Assembly: GCA_009924735.1 (NCBI GenBank)
Contig: RFQZ01000001.1
Span: forward strand, 124,001-188,000
Direction: 5' to 3'
Source: Flavobacteriia bacterium
GTDB taxonomy: Bacteria; Bacteroidota; Bacteroidia; Flavobacteriales_D; Crocinitomicaceae
DNA: 64,000 nt
The notes beneath the pieces were generated by a model, which saw only the letters and a program-made list of their open reading frames with translations, was not told where the DNA came from and did no database searches. Below, one piece after another: positions 16,734 through 26,018 of the stretch (its first letter is position 1; every line of letters begins with the position of its first letter). The translations under genes were made by a program, and so were the position numbers.

Positions 16734-17623
16734 TTGTACCCGAAAGGTTGATAAAAGGGGATTGGGTTTACCTCACCGCACCTGCCAAAGCCATTGCGGA
16801 AAAGGATGTTTTAGCGGCGAAAGAATGGTTAATGAACCAAGGTTTTCATGTGGAGGTGGCAAAGAATTGTTTGGGACAACACCACTATTTTTCGGGAACA
16901 GACCAAGAGCGAACAACCGATTTCCAAGAGGGGCTGGACAACCCTAAATACAAAGCCATTCTTTGCGCTCGTGGAGGTTACGGATGTGCTCGCATTGTGG
17001 AGGAATTGGATTGGACTCAATTTGCCCAACACCCTAAATGGATCATAGGATTCAGTGATGTGACTGTATTTCATCACAAAACCCTCTCCTTGGGAATTCA
17101 AAGCATTCATGCAACCATGGCTTTTGGGATTCAAAAAAACACCCCTTTTTCGTTGACTTCATTGAGCTCACTGTTGTTTAAGGGTGAGGTTACGGTGGTT
17201 TCTACACCCCATCCTTTAAACCGCTTGGGCAGCGCCAGAGGCAGGTTGATTGGCGGGAACCTAACCATTGTCTATAGCCTTCTTGCAACGCCGTTGAAAC
17301 TGGATTTTCGCGACAACATTTTATTCATTGAAGAGGTAGGAGAACATGTATATAAAATTGACAGGATGTTACAAACCTTGGAAATGAATGGCGTTTTCGA
17401 TCAAATTTCAGGGCTGGTTGTGGGCGGAATTACCGAACCAGAGGACACCACCCCTCCGTTTGGCAAAGACATTGAAACATTGATTTGTGAGCGGGTAAAA
17501 CATAGGGACATTCCTGTTTGTTTTGGTTTTCCTGCAGGACATGGAGAGGAAAACCACGCAATGTGCCTAGGAAGCAATGTTGTTTTTGAGACCCATTCCA
17601 CAGGGGCATCTCTTCTAATGTAA
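16730..17623 (+). CDS. ldcA: LD-carboxypeptidase (peptidase family S66)
   Basis: 297 residues. Members remove the terminal D-Ala from tetrapeptide peptidoglycan fragments during cell-wall recycling. S66 signatures are visible: CARGGYGCARI, the nucleophile serine region GFSDVT (Ser109), the glutamate region LFIEEVGEHVYKIDRM (about residues 199-213) and the histidine in PAGHGEEN (His271). No signal peptide, so it is cytoplasmic, as in E. coli LdcA. The start is the ATG at 16730 overlapping the ispD stop; the longer reading from 16697 would lie within ispD. Confidence 0.92.
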   Translation: MIVPERLIKGDWVYLTAPAKAIAEKDVLAAKEWLMNQGFHVEVAKNCLGQHHYFSGTDQERTTDFQEGLDNPKYKAILCARGGYGCARIVEELDWTQFAQHPKWIIGFSDVTVFHHKTLSLGIQSIHATMAFGIQKNTPFSLTSLSSLLFKGEVTVVSTPHPLNRLGSARGRLIGGNLTIVYSLLATPLKLDFRDNILFIEEVGEHVYKIDRMLQTLEMNGVFDQISGLVVGGITEPEDTTPPFGKDIETLICERVKHRDIPVCFGFPAGHGEENHAMCLGSNVVFETHSTGASLLM

Positions 17624-17644
17624 AATCATTCTAAATAAAAACCT

Positions 17645-17678
17645 TTGCGTTTTTTAATTGTTCAATAGCTTAAATTTG
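17645..17678 (+). promoter_or_regulatory. Promoter of sdhCAB
   Basis: TTG (17645-17647), 23 nt, TAAATTTG (17671-17678). The sdhC ATG follows after 23 nt. Both elements match the Bacteroidota consensus. Confidence 0.6.
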
Positions 17679-17701
17679 TAAGCGTAATTTAATTCTACCA
17701 C

Positions 17702-18616
17702 ATGTCTGTTAAAACTGTACTTTCCTCGTCCATTATGAAAAAAGTGTGGATGGCCCTAACGGGGCTGTTTTTATGCACCTTTTTAATTGGTCATTTGGCC
17801 GGAAACCTTCAATTGATTATGAAAACGGGCGAAGAAGGCAGAAGGGCCTTTAACGAATATGCCTATTTCATGGGTCATAATCCTTTTATTAAGGTTCTAT
17901 CCTATGTTACCTACTTTTCTATTTTGTTTCATGCTTTTCAAGGCTTGTACTTGGCTTACCAAAATAAAAAAGCAAGGCCACAAGGTTATGCATACAACAG
18001 TCCATCTGCCAATTCTTCTTTGCCTTCAAGGTACATGGCGACACTGGGGACCATAATTTTGGTGTTTATTGTTACCCACATGGCAAATTTTTGGTGGAGA
18101 GCAAAAATCACCGAAGACATTCCGCTACATTACAAAGTTATCGAGCAGGAACAAGGGCCACAAAAACTTAGAATCAGTTATGCGCTCACCACCCAAGGAG
18201 ATTACCTCCCGTTCAGTGTACGCGAAGTAAACTCCGGAACATATCTTGACATGAGAACAGGGCAGCCAGCTACAGGCAATGAGGATACTTGCTCGTTTCA
18301 AATCAAGGACAAACATTCGTTTTACGACAAGAACAGCAACCTAAAGTTAGGAGAAGGCTACAAGGATTTATACACGGTGGTAATGGATTTCTTCAATCCC
18401 GCTAAAAACAGCATGGCTCTCTTTTACATGCTTCTATATGTAATTTCAATGGCCGTATTGTCATTTCACTTATGGCATGGGTTCGCTTCAGGGTTTCAAT
18501 CCTTGGGACTCAATCATAAAAAATACACCCCATTGTTACATTGGGTAGGAAGAGCCTTTGCTTTGGTTGTTCCGGCTTTATTTGCCTTGATCACGGTTTT
18601 AATTTATATGAAATAA
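17702..18616 (+). CDS. sdhC: Succinate dehydrogenase cytochrome b subunit with an extra loop
   Basis: 304 residues. Membrane anchor of succinate dehydrogenase/fumarate reductase of the single-anchor, five-helix di-heme kind, carrying electrons to menaquinone. Helices lie near residues 14-33, 62-85, 112-132, 236-258 and 281-302. Histidines in these helices (His31, His77, His126, His256, His259) are candidate heme ligands. Homologues I know from Bacteroidota are about 220-230 residues; here residues ~136-219, between the third and fourth helices, form a hydrophilic insert. The stop is 18 nt before sdhA. Annotation is firm; the role of the insert is unknown. Confidence 0.93.
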   Translation: MSVKTVLSSSIMKKVWMALTGLFLCTFLIGHLAGNLQLIMKTGEEGRRAFNEYAYFMGHNPFIKVLSYVTYFSILFHAFQGLYLAYQNKKARPQGYAYNSPSANSSLPSRYMATLGTIILVFIVTHMANFWWRAKITEDIPLHYKVIEQEQGPQKLRISYALTTQGDYLPFSVREVNSGTYLDMRTGQPATGNEDTCSFQIKDKHSFYDKNSNLKLGEGYKDLYTVVMDFFNPAKNSMALFYMLLYVISMAVLSFHLWHGFASGFQSLGLNHKKYTPLLHWVGRAFALVVPALFALITVLIYMK

Positions 18617-18634
18617 TTTGTTATTCTTACTACA

Positions 18635-20647
18635 ATGTCAAAACTAGACGCGAAGATTCCAGAAGGCCCTATTACAGAAAAATGGGTAAATCATAAGAAC
18701 CACATGAAGTTGGTTGCGCCAAACAATCGTCCCAAATTAGACGTAATTGTGGTCGGTACAGGTTTGGCTGGCGCTTCAGCTGCGGCTTCCCTTGCGGAAA
18801 TGGGTTACAACGTAAAGGCCTTTTGCTTTCAAGATTCACCCAGAAGGGCACACTCGATTGCAGCACAAGGAGGTATCAATGCGGCAAAGAACTACCAAAA
18901 CGATGGGGATTCAGTTTACAGGTTGTTCTACGAAACCATTAAAGGGGGAGACTATCGAGCAAGAGAAGCAAATGTATACCGTTTGGCAGAGGTCTCAGGA
19001 AACATCATTGACCAATGTGTTGCCCAAGGCGTACCCTTTGCACGAGAATACGGAGGGTTGTTAGACAATCGTTCTTTTGGAGGCACGCAGGTACAACGTA
19101 CGTTTTATGCCGCTGGACAAACCGGGCAACAATTGTTGTTAGGTGCTTATTCTGCGCTTTCTCGTCAAATTGGATTAGGAAGGGTAAAAATGTACCACCG
19201 ACATGAAATGTTGGACTTGGTGAAAGTAGATGGAAAAGCAAGGGGGATCATTGCAAGAAATTTGGTAACCGGGGAAATAGAACGTCACGCTGCGCACGCC
19301 GTTGTAATTGCTTCAGGTGGGTATGGAAACGTATATTTCTTATCTACCAATGCCATGGGAAGCAATGTTTCTGCTGCTTGGAAAGTACACAAAAGAGGAG
19401 CTTATTTTGCAAATCCTTGTTTTGTTCAAATCCATCCTACTTGTATTCCTGTGCACGGTGCAAACCAGTCAAAGCTTACCCTTATGTCCGAATCCTTAAG
19501 AAATTCAGGAAGAATTTGGGTACCGAAAAATGCAGAAGATGCTTTAGCCATTCGTGAAGGACGCTTGAAACCTACACAGATTACCGAAGAAAACCGTGAT
19601 TATTTCCTTGAGCGCCGTTACCCAGCATTTGGAAACTTAGTGCCTAGAGATGTTGCTTCACGCGCAGCAAAAGAAAGATGTGACGCAGGTTTTGGAATCG
19701 AAGCCAACGACACCAATGAAGGGGTTTATTTGGATTTCTCTACCGAGATTTTAACCAAAGGAAAACAAGCAGCCTATGCACAAGGAGATCATAATCCAAG
19801 TGATGAAAAAGCGATAGCCTTGGGAAAAAAATGGATCGAAGGGAAATATGGCAACTTATTCCAGATGTATGAAAAAATCACAGACGAGAATCCCTATGAA
19901 ACGCCAATGAAAATTTATCCTGCCGTGCATTACACCATGGGTGGGGTTTGGGTTGATTACAATTTACAAAGTACCATTCCGGGCTGTTTTGTGGCTGGTG
20001 AAGCAAATTTCTCCGACCATGGCGCCAATCGATTGGGTGCCTCAGCATTGATGCAAGGTTTAGCAGATGGATATTTTGTGCTTCCTTACACCTTGTCCAA
20101 TTACCTGGCAGATGAGATTCGCACAGGAAAAATTTCAACGGATACGGTGGAGTTTGAACAAGCAGAAGCTGAAACAAAAGAAAAAATAAACTATTTCGTG
20201 AATAACAAAGGGTCAAAATCTGTTGATCATTTTCACAAGCGATTGGGTCTTATCATGTGGAATAAAGTGGGAATGGGAAGAAACAAGGCTGGTCTTGAGG
20301 AAGCCGTGGCAGAGATTGAGGCTTTAAGGAAAGAGTTTTACGAGGATGTGTTTGTTCCTGGCGAAGCAGAAGAACTCAACCAAGAATTAGACAAAGCCCT
20401 GAGGGTGGCAGATTTTCTTGAGCTAGGGCAACTGATGGCAAAAGATGCCTTGTTGCGTGAAGAGTCTTGTGGTGGACATTTCCGCGAGGAATACCAAGAT
20501 GCAGAAGGGGAAACATTGAGAGACGATGACAACTTTAAAGTAGTTTCTACTTGGGAATACAAAGGTGCTAATGCAACAGAATCTGTTCTTCACAAGGAAG
20601 AATTGAAATACGAGTATATCAAAATTGCAGCAAGAAATTATAAATAA
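18635..20647 (+). CDS. sdhA: Succinate dehydrogenase/fumarate reductase flavoprotein subunit
   Basis: 670 residues. The FAD-binding Rossmann motif [19 protein letters not shown] is near residue 36, and the covalent-FAD histidine segment [15 protein letters not shown] follows. Substrate-site residues include the HPTCIP region and the [10 protein letters not shown] motif near the C-terminal half. It oxidises succinate in the TCA cycle and passes electrons to SdhB. The length and gene order C-A-B match the Bacteroidota/epsilon type of complex II. It is 12 nt upstream of sdhB. Confidence 0.96.
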   Translation: MSKLDAKIPEGPITEKWVNHKNHMKLVAPNNRPKLDVIVVGTGLAGASAAASLAEMGYNVKAFCFQDSPRRAHSIAAQGGINAAKNYQNDGDSVYRLFYETIKGGDYRAREANVYRLAEVSGNIIDQCVAQGVPFAREYGGLLDNRSFGGTQVQRTFYAAGQTGQQLLLGAYSALSRQIGLGRVKMYHRHEMLDLVKVDGKARGIIARNLVTGEIERHAAHAVVIASGGYGNVYFLSTNAMGSNVSAAWKVHKRGAYFANPCFVQIHPTCIPVHGANQSKLTLMSESLRNSGRIWVPKNAEDALAIREGRLKPTQITEENRDYFLERRYPAFGNLVPRDVASRAAKERCDAGFGIEANDTNEGVYLDFSTEILTKGKQAAYAQGDHNPSDEKAIALGKKWIEGKYGNLFQMYEKITDENPYETPMKIYPAVHYTMGGVWVDYNLQSTIPGCFVAGEANFSDHGANRLGASALMQGLADGYFVLPYTLSNYLADEIRTGKISTDTVEFEQAEAETKEKINYFVNNKGSKSVDHFHKRLGLIMWNKVGMGRNKAGLEEAVAEIEALRKEFYEDVFVPGEAEELNQELDKALRVADFLELGQLMAKDALLREESCGGHFREEYQDAEGETLRDDDNFKVVSTWEYKGANATESVLHKEELKYEYIKIAARNYK

Positions 20648-20659
20648 AAAAGAGCAAGC

Positions 20660-21427
20660 ATGGCTACGAAATACATAAACATTACCTTAAAAATCTGGAG
20701 ACAGAAAAACGGATTGTCTAAAGGGGCACTTGTGACCTACAAACTCGATAAGGTATCTACAGACAGCTCCTTTTTGGAAATGTTAGACCAGTTAAATGAA
20801 CAATTAGTCAATGAAAACGACGCCCCAATTGCATTCGACCATGATTGTCGAGAAGGAATTTGTGGGATGTGTTCGTTATACATCAATGGGCGTGCACACG
20901 GTCCTGACACAGGAACTACGACTTGCCAATTGCATATGCGTAAATTTAATGACGGCGACACCATTTATGTTGAGCCATGGAGATCGAAAGCGTTTCCAAT
21001 CCTAAAAGACTTGGTTGTAGACCGATCTGCTTTTGATAGAATACAACAGGCCGGCGGATTTGTTTCTGTAAACACTTCAGGAAAAACAATGGATGCCAAT
21101 GGACTTCCAGTTCCTAAAGCGGATGCAGACAAAGCGTTTGAAGCTGCCGCTTGTATCGGTTGTGGTGCATGCGTAGCGGCTTGTAAGAACAGCTCTGCCA
21201 TGCTGTTTGTAGGCGCAAAAGTGTCTCAATACGCACTTTTACCTCAAGGGAAGGTAGAAAGACGCGACAGGGTATTAAACATGGTTCGTCAAATGGATGA
21301 AGAAGGTTTCGGAAATTGTACAAATACAGGCGCATGTGAGGTTGAGTGTCCTAAAGGAATCTCCATTGAAAACATAGCAAGAATGAACAGAGAATTTGTT
21401 TTTGCAGCAGCGTCATCTGAGAAATAA
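20660..21427 (+). CDS. sdhB: Succinate dehydrogenase iron-sulfur subunit
   Basis: 255 residues. Three cluster-binding regions are visible: the [2Fe-2S] site [10 protein letters not shown] with its fourth Cys in TTTCQ, a [4Fe-4S] motif [11 protein letters not shown], and a C-terminal [12 protein letters not shown] that completes the [3Fe-4S] and [4Fe-4S] sites. It links the SdhA flavin to the SdhC hemes. It is the last gene of the operon and is followed directly by a strong hairpin terminator. Confidence 0.96.
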   Translation: MATKYINITLKIWRQKNGLSKGALVTYKLDKVSTDSSFLEMLDQLNEQLVNENDAPIAFDHDCREGICGMCSLYINGRAHGPDTGTTTCQLHMRKFNDGDTIYVEPWRSKAFPILKDLVVDRSAFDRIQQAGGFVSVNTSGKTMDANGLPVPKADADKAFEAAACIGCGACVAACKNSSAMLFVGAKVSQYALLPQGKVERRDRVLNMVRQMDEEGFGNCTNTGACEVECPKGISIENIARMNREFVFAAASSEK

Positions 21428-21441
21428 GGAAATCATAACAC

Positions 21442-21476
21442 AAAAAAAAGGCGAAGTATGTACTTCGCCTTTTTTT
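21442..21476. terminator. Bidirectional intrinsic terminator between sdhB and the DUF6341-like gene
   Basis: Stem GGCGAAG/CTTCGCC around a TATGTA loop, flanked by an A-run (21442-21449) and a T-run (21470-21476) that extend the pairing. Sits between two convergent genes, so it can work both ways. Confidence 0.92.
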
Positions 21477-21489
21477 ATGTCTAAAAATA

Positions 21490-21714
21490 TTATTTTAACT
21501 GTTTGTTTTCTTCTTTATACCAGCCTACATTTTCTTCGGCCTTAAAAGAAACATTAGCTTTCTTGTTTAATTTGTGTTGAATGTTCATCCAATATCCAAA
21601 TCCAAAAAAACCTAATAGGATCAGAAAATTATTAAAAAGATTTTGTACTTGGTCATAGAACTGAAAAGACCATTGAAACATGTCTCCTACACTATAAATA
21701 AAATCATTCCACAT
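21490..21714 (-). CDS. Small membrane protein, DUF6341-like
   Basis: About 74 residues from ATG at 21714; ATG at 21720 or an upstream start at 21753 are possible. It has one strongly hydrophobic helix (NFLILLGFFGFGYWM) preceded by an aromatic-rich amphipathic region and followed by a charged tail. The pattern, with YWM near the end of the helix, resembles DUF6341 proteins of flavobacteria. Function unknown. It is 6 bp downstream of rnc and probably in the same transcript. Confidence 0.6.
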   Translation of the reverse strand: MWNDFIYSVGDMFQWSFQFYDQVQNLFNNFLILLGFFGFGYWMNIQHKLNKKANVSFKAEENVGWYKEENKQLK

Positions 21715-21759
21715 ATGCATTGAATTTGATTGCAAAGTAATAAAAAAAATCAATAGGAA

Positions 21760-22479
21760 TTAAATTTCTCCGATTAATTCCAAGGTTTGTTTAGAAGCCA
21801 ATTGTTCTGCTTGTTTCTTTGCTCCGGCTTTTCCAATGCCAAATTCTCGGTTGTTGATATGTACAGCGATGGTATATTCCCAGGCCCCAAGGATGTGCGC
21901 TTCATTCTCAACAAGGAAATCTATTTTCAAACGTTTTTTCTGGCACCATATAATTAATTTGGATTTAAAATCCATTTCCTCTTCCAAGAGTTTGTTAAGG
22001 TCAACAAACTTTCTAAACACATGGTTTTGGAGTGATTTTTTTGCTTTGTCAAATCCCCCATCTAAAAAAATGGCCCCAATGATGGCTTCAAACGCGTTTC
22101 CTTCAATGGATGATAAATTCAAATTTCTGGATGTATTGTAATGCAAATGGGACCGAATCTGCATTCTTTCGCCGATTTCTGATAGGGACTTTCTGTTGAC
22201 AACTTTAGACTTTAACTTGGTCAAGTAGCCTTCGTCGTTCCCTGGATATTTTTGGTATAACAATTCAGCAACGACCGCATCAAGGATGGCATCCCCTAAA
22301 AACTCTAGGCGCTCATTCGAGTTTGGGTCGTCATTCGAAACAATCGAACGGTGTGACAATGCTTTGCGAAAAAGGGATAAGTCGTTCGGTCTGTAGCCAA
22401 AACGATGTATCATAAATTTGATAAGGGTGAGTTCCTCTGCGGATTTTTTCGATGGAAAAAGTCGAAAGTCGATGGCCAA
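21760..22479 (-). CDS. rnc: Ribonuclease III
   Basis: 239 residues. Cuts double-stranded RNA in rRNA maturation and mRNA turnover. The catalytic signature NERLEFLGDAILDAVV is at residues ~58-73, and a second acidic site is in NAFEAIIGAIFLDGG. The C-terminal double-stranded RNA-binding domain ends with AGAKKQAEQLASKQTLE. It begins directly after the fabF stop. The order acpP-fabF-rnc with purN divergent is widespread in Bacteroidota. Confidence 0.95.
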   Translation of the reverse strand: MAIDFRLFPSKKSAEELTLIKFMIHRFGYRPNDLSLFRKALSHRSIVSNDDPNSNERLEFLGDAILDAVVAELLYQKYPGNDEGYLTKLKSKVVNRKSLSEIGERMQIRSHLHYNTSRNLNLSSIEGNAFEAIIGAIFLDGGFDKAKKSLQNHVFRKFVDLNKLLEEEMDFKSKLIIWCQKKRLKIDFLVENEAHILGAWEYTIAVHINNREFGIGKAGAKKQAEQLASKQTLELIGEI

Positions 22480-23733
22480 TTAGGAAATGTATTTCTTTAC
22501 AATCACACTTGTGTTGTGACCTCCAAAACCAAAGGTGTTTGACAAGGCAACCCTAACCACTTTTTTCTGTGCCTTGTTGAAGGTAAAGTTTAGTTTTGGG
22601 TCAATTTCTGGGTCGGCTGTCGTATGGTTAATGGTTGGCGGAATCAAGTCGTGTTTTACGGACAACACGCAAGCAATGGCCTCAATGGCTCCAGCAGCGC
22701 CAAGTAAATGGCCTGTCATTGACTTGGTTGAGCTAATGTTTAAGTTGTAGGCGTGTTCCCCAAAAACAGCCTGAATCGCTTTTACTTCAGCAATGTCTCC
22801 AAGTGGAGTAGAGGTACCATGAACATTTATGTAGTCTACGTCTTCTGGTTTTAAGTATGCGTCTTCCAGTGCAGCCAGCATGGTGTTTCGAGCGCCAATA
22901 CCCTCTGGATGTGGTGCGGTCATGTGATAGGCGTCTCCTGACATTCCTCCACCAACCACTTCGGCATAAATCTTCGCACCACGTCGTTTTGCGTGTTCAT
23001 ATTCTTCAAGAATCAATGCGCCAGCTCCTTCTCCCAAAACAAACCCATCGCGTTCAGCGTCAAAAGGACGAGAAGCTGTTTCTGGGCTGTCATTGCGGGT
23101 TGAGAGGGCTTTTAATGCGTTAAAACCTCCCATACCCATTTCGTTTACGGCAGCTTCAGATCCGCCGGTTACAATGGCATCTGCTTTTCCTAAGCGAATA
23201 AGGTTAAAGGCATCAATAATGGCGTTGTTTGCCGAGGCACATGCAGATACCGTGACGTAATTGGGTCCGCGTAAACCGTATTTGATAGAGATTTGACCTG
23301 CTGCCATGTCGGCAATCATTTTTGGAATAAAGAATGGGTTAAAACGAGGAACACCATCACCTAAGAAATAGGCTTTGGATTCTTCTTGAAAGGTTTTTAA
23401 TCCTCCCACACCTGATCCCCAAATCACGCCAATGCGGTCAACGTTTGGGTTTGAATCAAGGATTTTACAATCATCCATCGCTTCCTTAGCAGAAACCAAA
23501 GCATATTGGGTGAATTGATCCAACTTTCTGGCTTCTTTTTTATCCATGAATTGCTCAACGTCAAATCCTTTGATTTCACAAGCGAATTTGGTTTTGAAGA
23601 GCGAAGCGTCAAACTGTTGAATGGGAGCGGCACCGCTTTTTCCTTCCAATAGGCTGTTCCAATATTCAGAAACAGTATTCCCAATCGGAGTGAGCGCACC
23701 TAAGCCAGTAACAACTACTCGTTTTAATTGCAT
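22480..23733 (-). CDS. fabF: 3-oxoacyl-[acyl-carrier-protein] synthase II
   Basis: 417 residues. Condenses malonyl-ACP with growing acyl-ACP in fatty acid elongation. The Cys-His-His triad is visible: Cys165 (VSACASANNAI), His305 (NVHGTSTPLGD) and His342 (SMTGHLLGAAGAIEA). The N-terminus RVVVTGLGALTPIG is characteristic. It lies 35 bp downstream of acpP and abuts rnc, so the three are probably one transcript. Confidence 0.97.
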   Translation of the reverse strand: MQLKRVVVTGLGALTPIGNTVSEYWNSLLEGKSGAAPIQQFDASLFKTKFACEIKGFDVEQFMDKKEARKLDQFTQYALVSAKEAMDDCKILDSNPNVDRIGVIWGSGVGGLKTFQEESKAYFLGDGVPRFNPFFIPKMIADMAAGQISIKYGLRGPNYVTVSACASANNAIIDAFNLIRLGKADAIVTGGSEAAVNEMGMGGFNALKALSTRNDSPETASRPFDAERDGFVLGEGAGALILEEYEHAKRRGAKIYAEVVGGGMSGDAYHMTAPHPEGIGARNTMLAALEDAYLKPEDVDYINVHGTSTPLGDIAEVKAIQAVFGEHAYNLNISSTKSMTGHLLGAAGAIEAIACVLSVKHDLIPPTINHTTADPEIDPKLNFTFNKAQKKVVRVALSNTFGFGGHNTSVIVKKYIS

Positions 23734-23768
23734 GGGAAGATTACTTAGTAAATAAGTTACAAATTAGA

Positions 23769-24005
23769 CTACTTCGGGTTGCTTTCAATGTAAGAAACAG
23801 CGTCTCCTACCGTTTGAATTCCTTCCGCTTGATCGTCTGGAATGGAAATTCCAAATTGTTTTTCAAATTCCATAATCAACTCTACAGTATCCAATGAATC
23901 AGCACCTAAATCATTGGTAAAACTCGCTTCGTTGGTTACTTCTGATTCTTCAACATTTAATTTATCTACAATAATTGCGATAACCTTACTTCTGATATCA
24001 GACAT
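23769..24005 (-). CDS. acpP: Acyl carrier protein
   Basis: 78 residues from ATG at 24005; the longer reading from 24053 adds a basic stretch absent from ACPs. The phosphopantetheine attachment serine is Ser37 in [10 protein letters not shown]. The protein is strongly acidic, as expected. It carries acyl chains for FabF, encoded next, and for other fatty acid and lipid A enzymes. It is divergent from purN. Confidence 0.96.
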   Translation of the reverse strand: MSDIRSKVIAIIVDKLNVEESEVTNEASFTNDLGADSLDTVELIMEFEKQFGISIPDDQAEGIQTVGDAVSYIESNPK

Positions 24006-24034
24006 CTTTCTAAATTTTAATGGTTTTAAGCTTG

Positions 24035-24064
24035 CAAAGAAAGAAACAAACATTCAAAAATCAA
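24035..24064 (-). promoter_or_regulatory. Likely promoter of acpP-fabF-rnc
   Basis: On the minus strand TTG (24062-24064), 19 nt, then TTTCTTTG (24035-24042, one mismatch). The acpP ATG follows after 29 nt. Confidence 0.5.
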
Positions 24065-24125
24065 AATAAATCGAAATTATTTATCAACGATGGATGAACA
24101 ATCACCACAATTAAAACCTGAATGG

Positions 24126-24133
24126 TACTTTTG
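24126..24133 (+). promoter_or_regulatory. Possible -7 element of purN
   Basis: TACTTTTG, an exact consensus match, ends 4 nt before the GTG at 24138. If it is the promoter, the ATG at 24090 cannot be the start. Confidence 0.45.
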
Positions 24134-24137
24134 GGTC

Positions 24138-24722
24138 GTGAACAAAGCAATTAAAATAGCCATTTTGATTTCCGGCCAGGGTTCAAATGCGCGAAATATC
24201 ATTCAAAGGTTTGAAAATCAATCGGATAACGAAATTGTAAGGGTGTTGAGTACCCGTGAAAATCCTGACATGGCCTTGTTTTGTGCAAAAAGGAACATTG
24301 CTTTTGAATCCTTTGAGTCTTATGATGAAACAAAGTGTTTAAAGGTTTTACAACAAGACCAAGTTGATATGGTAGTGCTTGCTGGATTTTTGAAGAAAAT
24401 CGGCCCTGCGATGTTACAAGCGTTCCCCAATAAAATCATCAATGTCCACCCCGCTTTGTTGCCAAAATTTGGGGGCAAAGGAATGTATGGAACACGTGTT
24501 CACCTAGCGGTTTTTGATCACAAAGAAAGCAAGTCAGGGATAACCATTCATTTGGTGAATGAGAACTATGACGAAGGGGAGCACATCGCTCAGTTTGAAT
24601 GTTATATAGACCCTTCGGATACCGCAAAAGAAATAGAATCGAAAGTCAGAAAATTAGAGACAGAACATTTTCCAGAAACGGTTTTCCAATTTGCACTCCA
24701 ACTAAGTCAGCGCGTTTTGTAA
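24138..24722 (+). CDS. purN: Phosphoribosylglycinamide formyltransferase
   Basis: About 194 residues. Transfers the formyl group from 10-formyl-THF to GAR in purine synthesis. Signatures: ILISGQGSNARNI at the N-terminus, VVLAGFLKKI, the catalytic Asn-His of INVHPALLP, and the later loop NENYDEGEHIAQ containing the conserved Asp. I prefer GTG at 24138 (NKAIKIAILISGQ), which gives the usual length and sits just after a TACTTTTG element; an ATG at 24090 would add 16 residues. Its 3' end overlaps the convergent kynU by 21 bp. Confidence 0.92.
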   Translation: MNKAIKIAILISGQGSNARNIIQRFENQSDNEIVRVLSTRENPDMALFCAKRNIAFESFESYDETKCLKVLQQDQVDMVVLAGFLKKIGPAMLQAFPNKIINVHPALLPKFGGKGMYGTRVHLAVFDHKESKSGITIHLVNENYDEGEHIAQFECYIDPSDTAKEIESKVRKLETEHFPETVFQFALQLSQRVL

Positions 24723-25976
24723 ATGTTGGCCAAACCAATAACAGTCCTCAAAGCTATTATACAAAGGAGCGGGTGCCACTCGAATAACGTTTGGGGCGCG
24801 CCAATCAGCCGTTACCCCGAATGCCGTTAATTTGTCAAACAACGCTCGTCCTTGTCCTTGTGTTTTGATTGAAAGCTGTGCCCCTCTTTTCTCGGATAAC
24901 TTAGGCGTAATCAAGTCCATTTTAACCTGCGCAGCATTCTTATTCGAAATGGATTCAATCACAAATTCTAAATAAGCGGTCAGCAGGTCGCGTTTTTTCC
25001 CAATTTTCTCCATTCCAGCCGCTTCAAATATTTCCAGTGATGCCAAATGTGCGGCCATGCCGAGAATGGGCGCGTTGCTTAGTTGCCAACCTTCTGCGCC
25101 TTCAATGGGTTCAAATCCCGGCTCCATCTCAAACCTTTTGGATTTGTCATGTCCCCACCAACCAGCAAGCCTCGGCAAGTTTTTGTTGTGGGCATGTCTT
25201 TCGTGTACGAAAAAACCAGAAACCCCTCCGGGAGAAGAGTTTAGGTATTTGTAGCCACACCAAGCAGCAAAATCCGGACCCCATTCGTGCAAGGAAAGGT
25301 TGACGTTTCCAGCGGCATGTGCCAAATCAAAACCTACGTAAGCACCGACTGCATGCCCTCTTTTGGTGATTTCCTCCAAATCAAAATATTGTCCGGTAAA
25401 GTAATTTACCCCGCCCCAAAGGATTAAAGACAAAGTGTCCCCCAGGTCATCAATGGTTTTATATATGTCTTCTTCACGGATTAAGTCTTCTCCTTCGCGC
25501 GGCGTCACCCAAACCAAATGATCAGCTGGTAAGCCGTGGAATTGCACCTGAGATTCTAGGGCGTATTGATCACTTGGAAAAGCTTTGGCTTCACATAAAA
25601 TCTTTGTTCGAGTCCCCTTGGGTTGATAGAACGAGGCCATCAACAAATGAAGGTTGGTGGTTAAACTATGGGTTGTGCAAACTTCGATTGGCAAGGCACC
25701 AACAATGGAGGCGACTTTCTGGGTTAACAATTCATGGTACCCAAACCAAGGGCGTTTTCCATGAAAATGACCCTCTACGCCAAAATCTTTCCAAGCGGAC
25801 AGTTCTTCTAGAATATAATCTTGTGTGTTTTTAGGTTGAAGCCCCAATGAGTTGCCACAAAAATACACAGGGTTTTCCTTACCAAATGTGGGAAAAAAAA
25901 AGGAGTCCCTTAGCGGGGACAATTCATCTTGTTTGTCTAGCGATTGTGCAAATTCAAGGCTGTTTTCAAAGTTCAT
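24702..25976 (-). CDS. kynU: Kynureninase
   Basis: 424 residues from ATG at 25976. A PLP enzyme that cleaves kynurenine or 3-hydroxykynurenine to (hydroxy)anthranilate and alanine. Signatures: YFCGNSLGLQP, the loop FHGKRPWFGYH, DLAHAAGN with the pyridine-binding Asp, and the PLP lysine in CGYKYLNSSPGGVSGFF. Other kynurenine-pathway genes are not in the window, so whether it serves tryptophan breakdown or NAD synthesis cannot be told. Divergent from hemL with face-to-face promoter elements; its 3' end overlaps purN on the other strand by 21 bp. Confidence 0.95.
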   Translation of the reverse strand: MNFENSLEFAQSLDKQDELSPLRDSFFFPTFGKENPVYFCGNSLGLQPKNTQDYILEELSAWKDFGVEGHFHGKRPWFGYHELLTQKVASIVGALPIEVCTTHSLTTNLHLLMASFYQPKGTRTKILCEAKAFPSDQYALESQVQFHGLPADHLVWVTPREGEDLIREEDIYKTIDDLGDTLSLILWGGVNYFTGQYFDLEEITKRGHAVGAYVGFDLAHAAGNVNLSLHEWGPDFAAWCGYKYLNSSPGGVSGFFVHERHAHNKNLPRLAGWWGHDKSKRFEMEPGFEPIEGAEGWQLSNAPILGMAAHLASLEIFEAAGMEKIGKKRDLLTAYLEFVIESISNKNAAQVKMDLITPKLSEKRGAQLSIKTQGQGRALFDKLTAFGVTADWRAPNVIRVAPAPLYNSFEDCYWFGQHLQNALT

Positions 25977-25991
25977 CCAATTCGATTTACG

Positions 25992-25999
25992 TATTTTTG
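25992..25999 (+). promoter_or_regulatory. -7 element of hemL
   Basis: TATTTTTG, exact consensus, 19 nt before the ATG at 26019. Confidence 0.55.
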
Positions 26000-26003
26000 C
26001 AAA

Positions 26004-26011
26004 CAAATATA
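26004..26011 (-). promoter_or_regulatory. -7 element of kynU
   Basis: TATATTTG on the minus strand, exact consensus, 27 nt before the ATG at 25976. Only 4 bp from the hemL -7 element on the other strand, so the two promoters must compete for polymerase. Confidence 0.5.
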
Positions 26012-26018
26012 ACCAACA

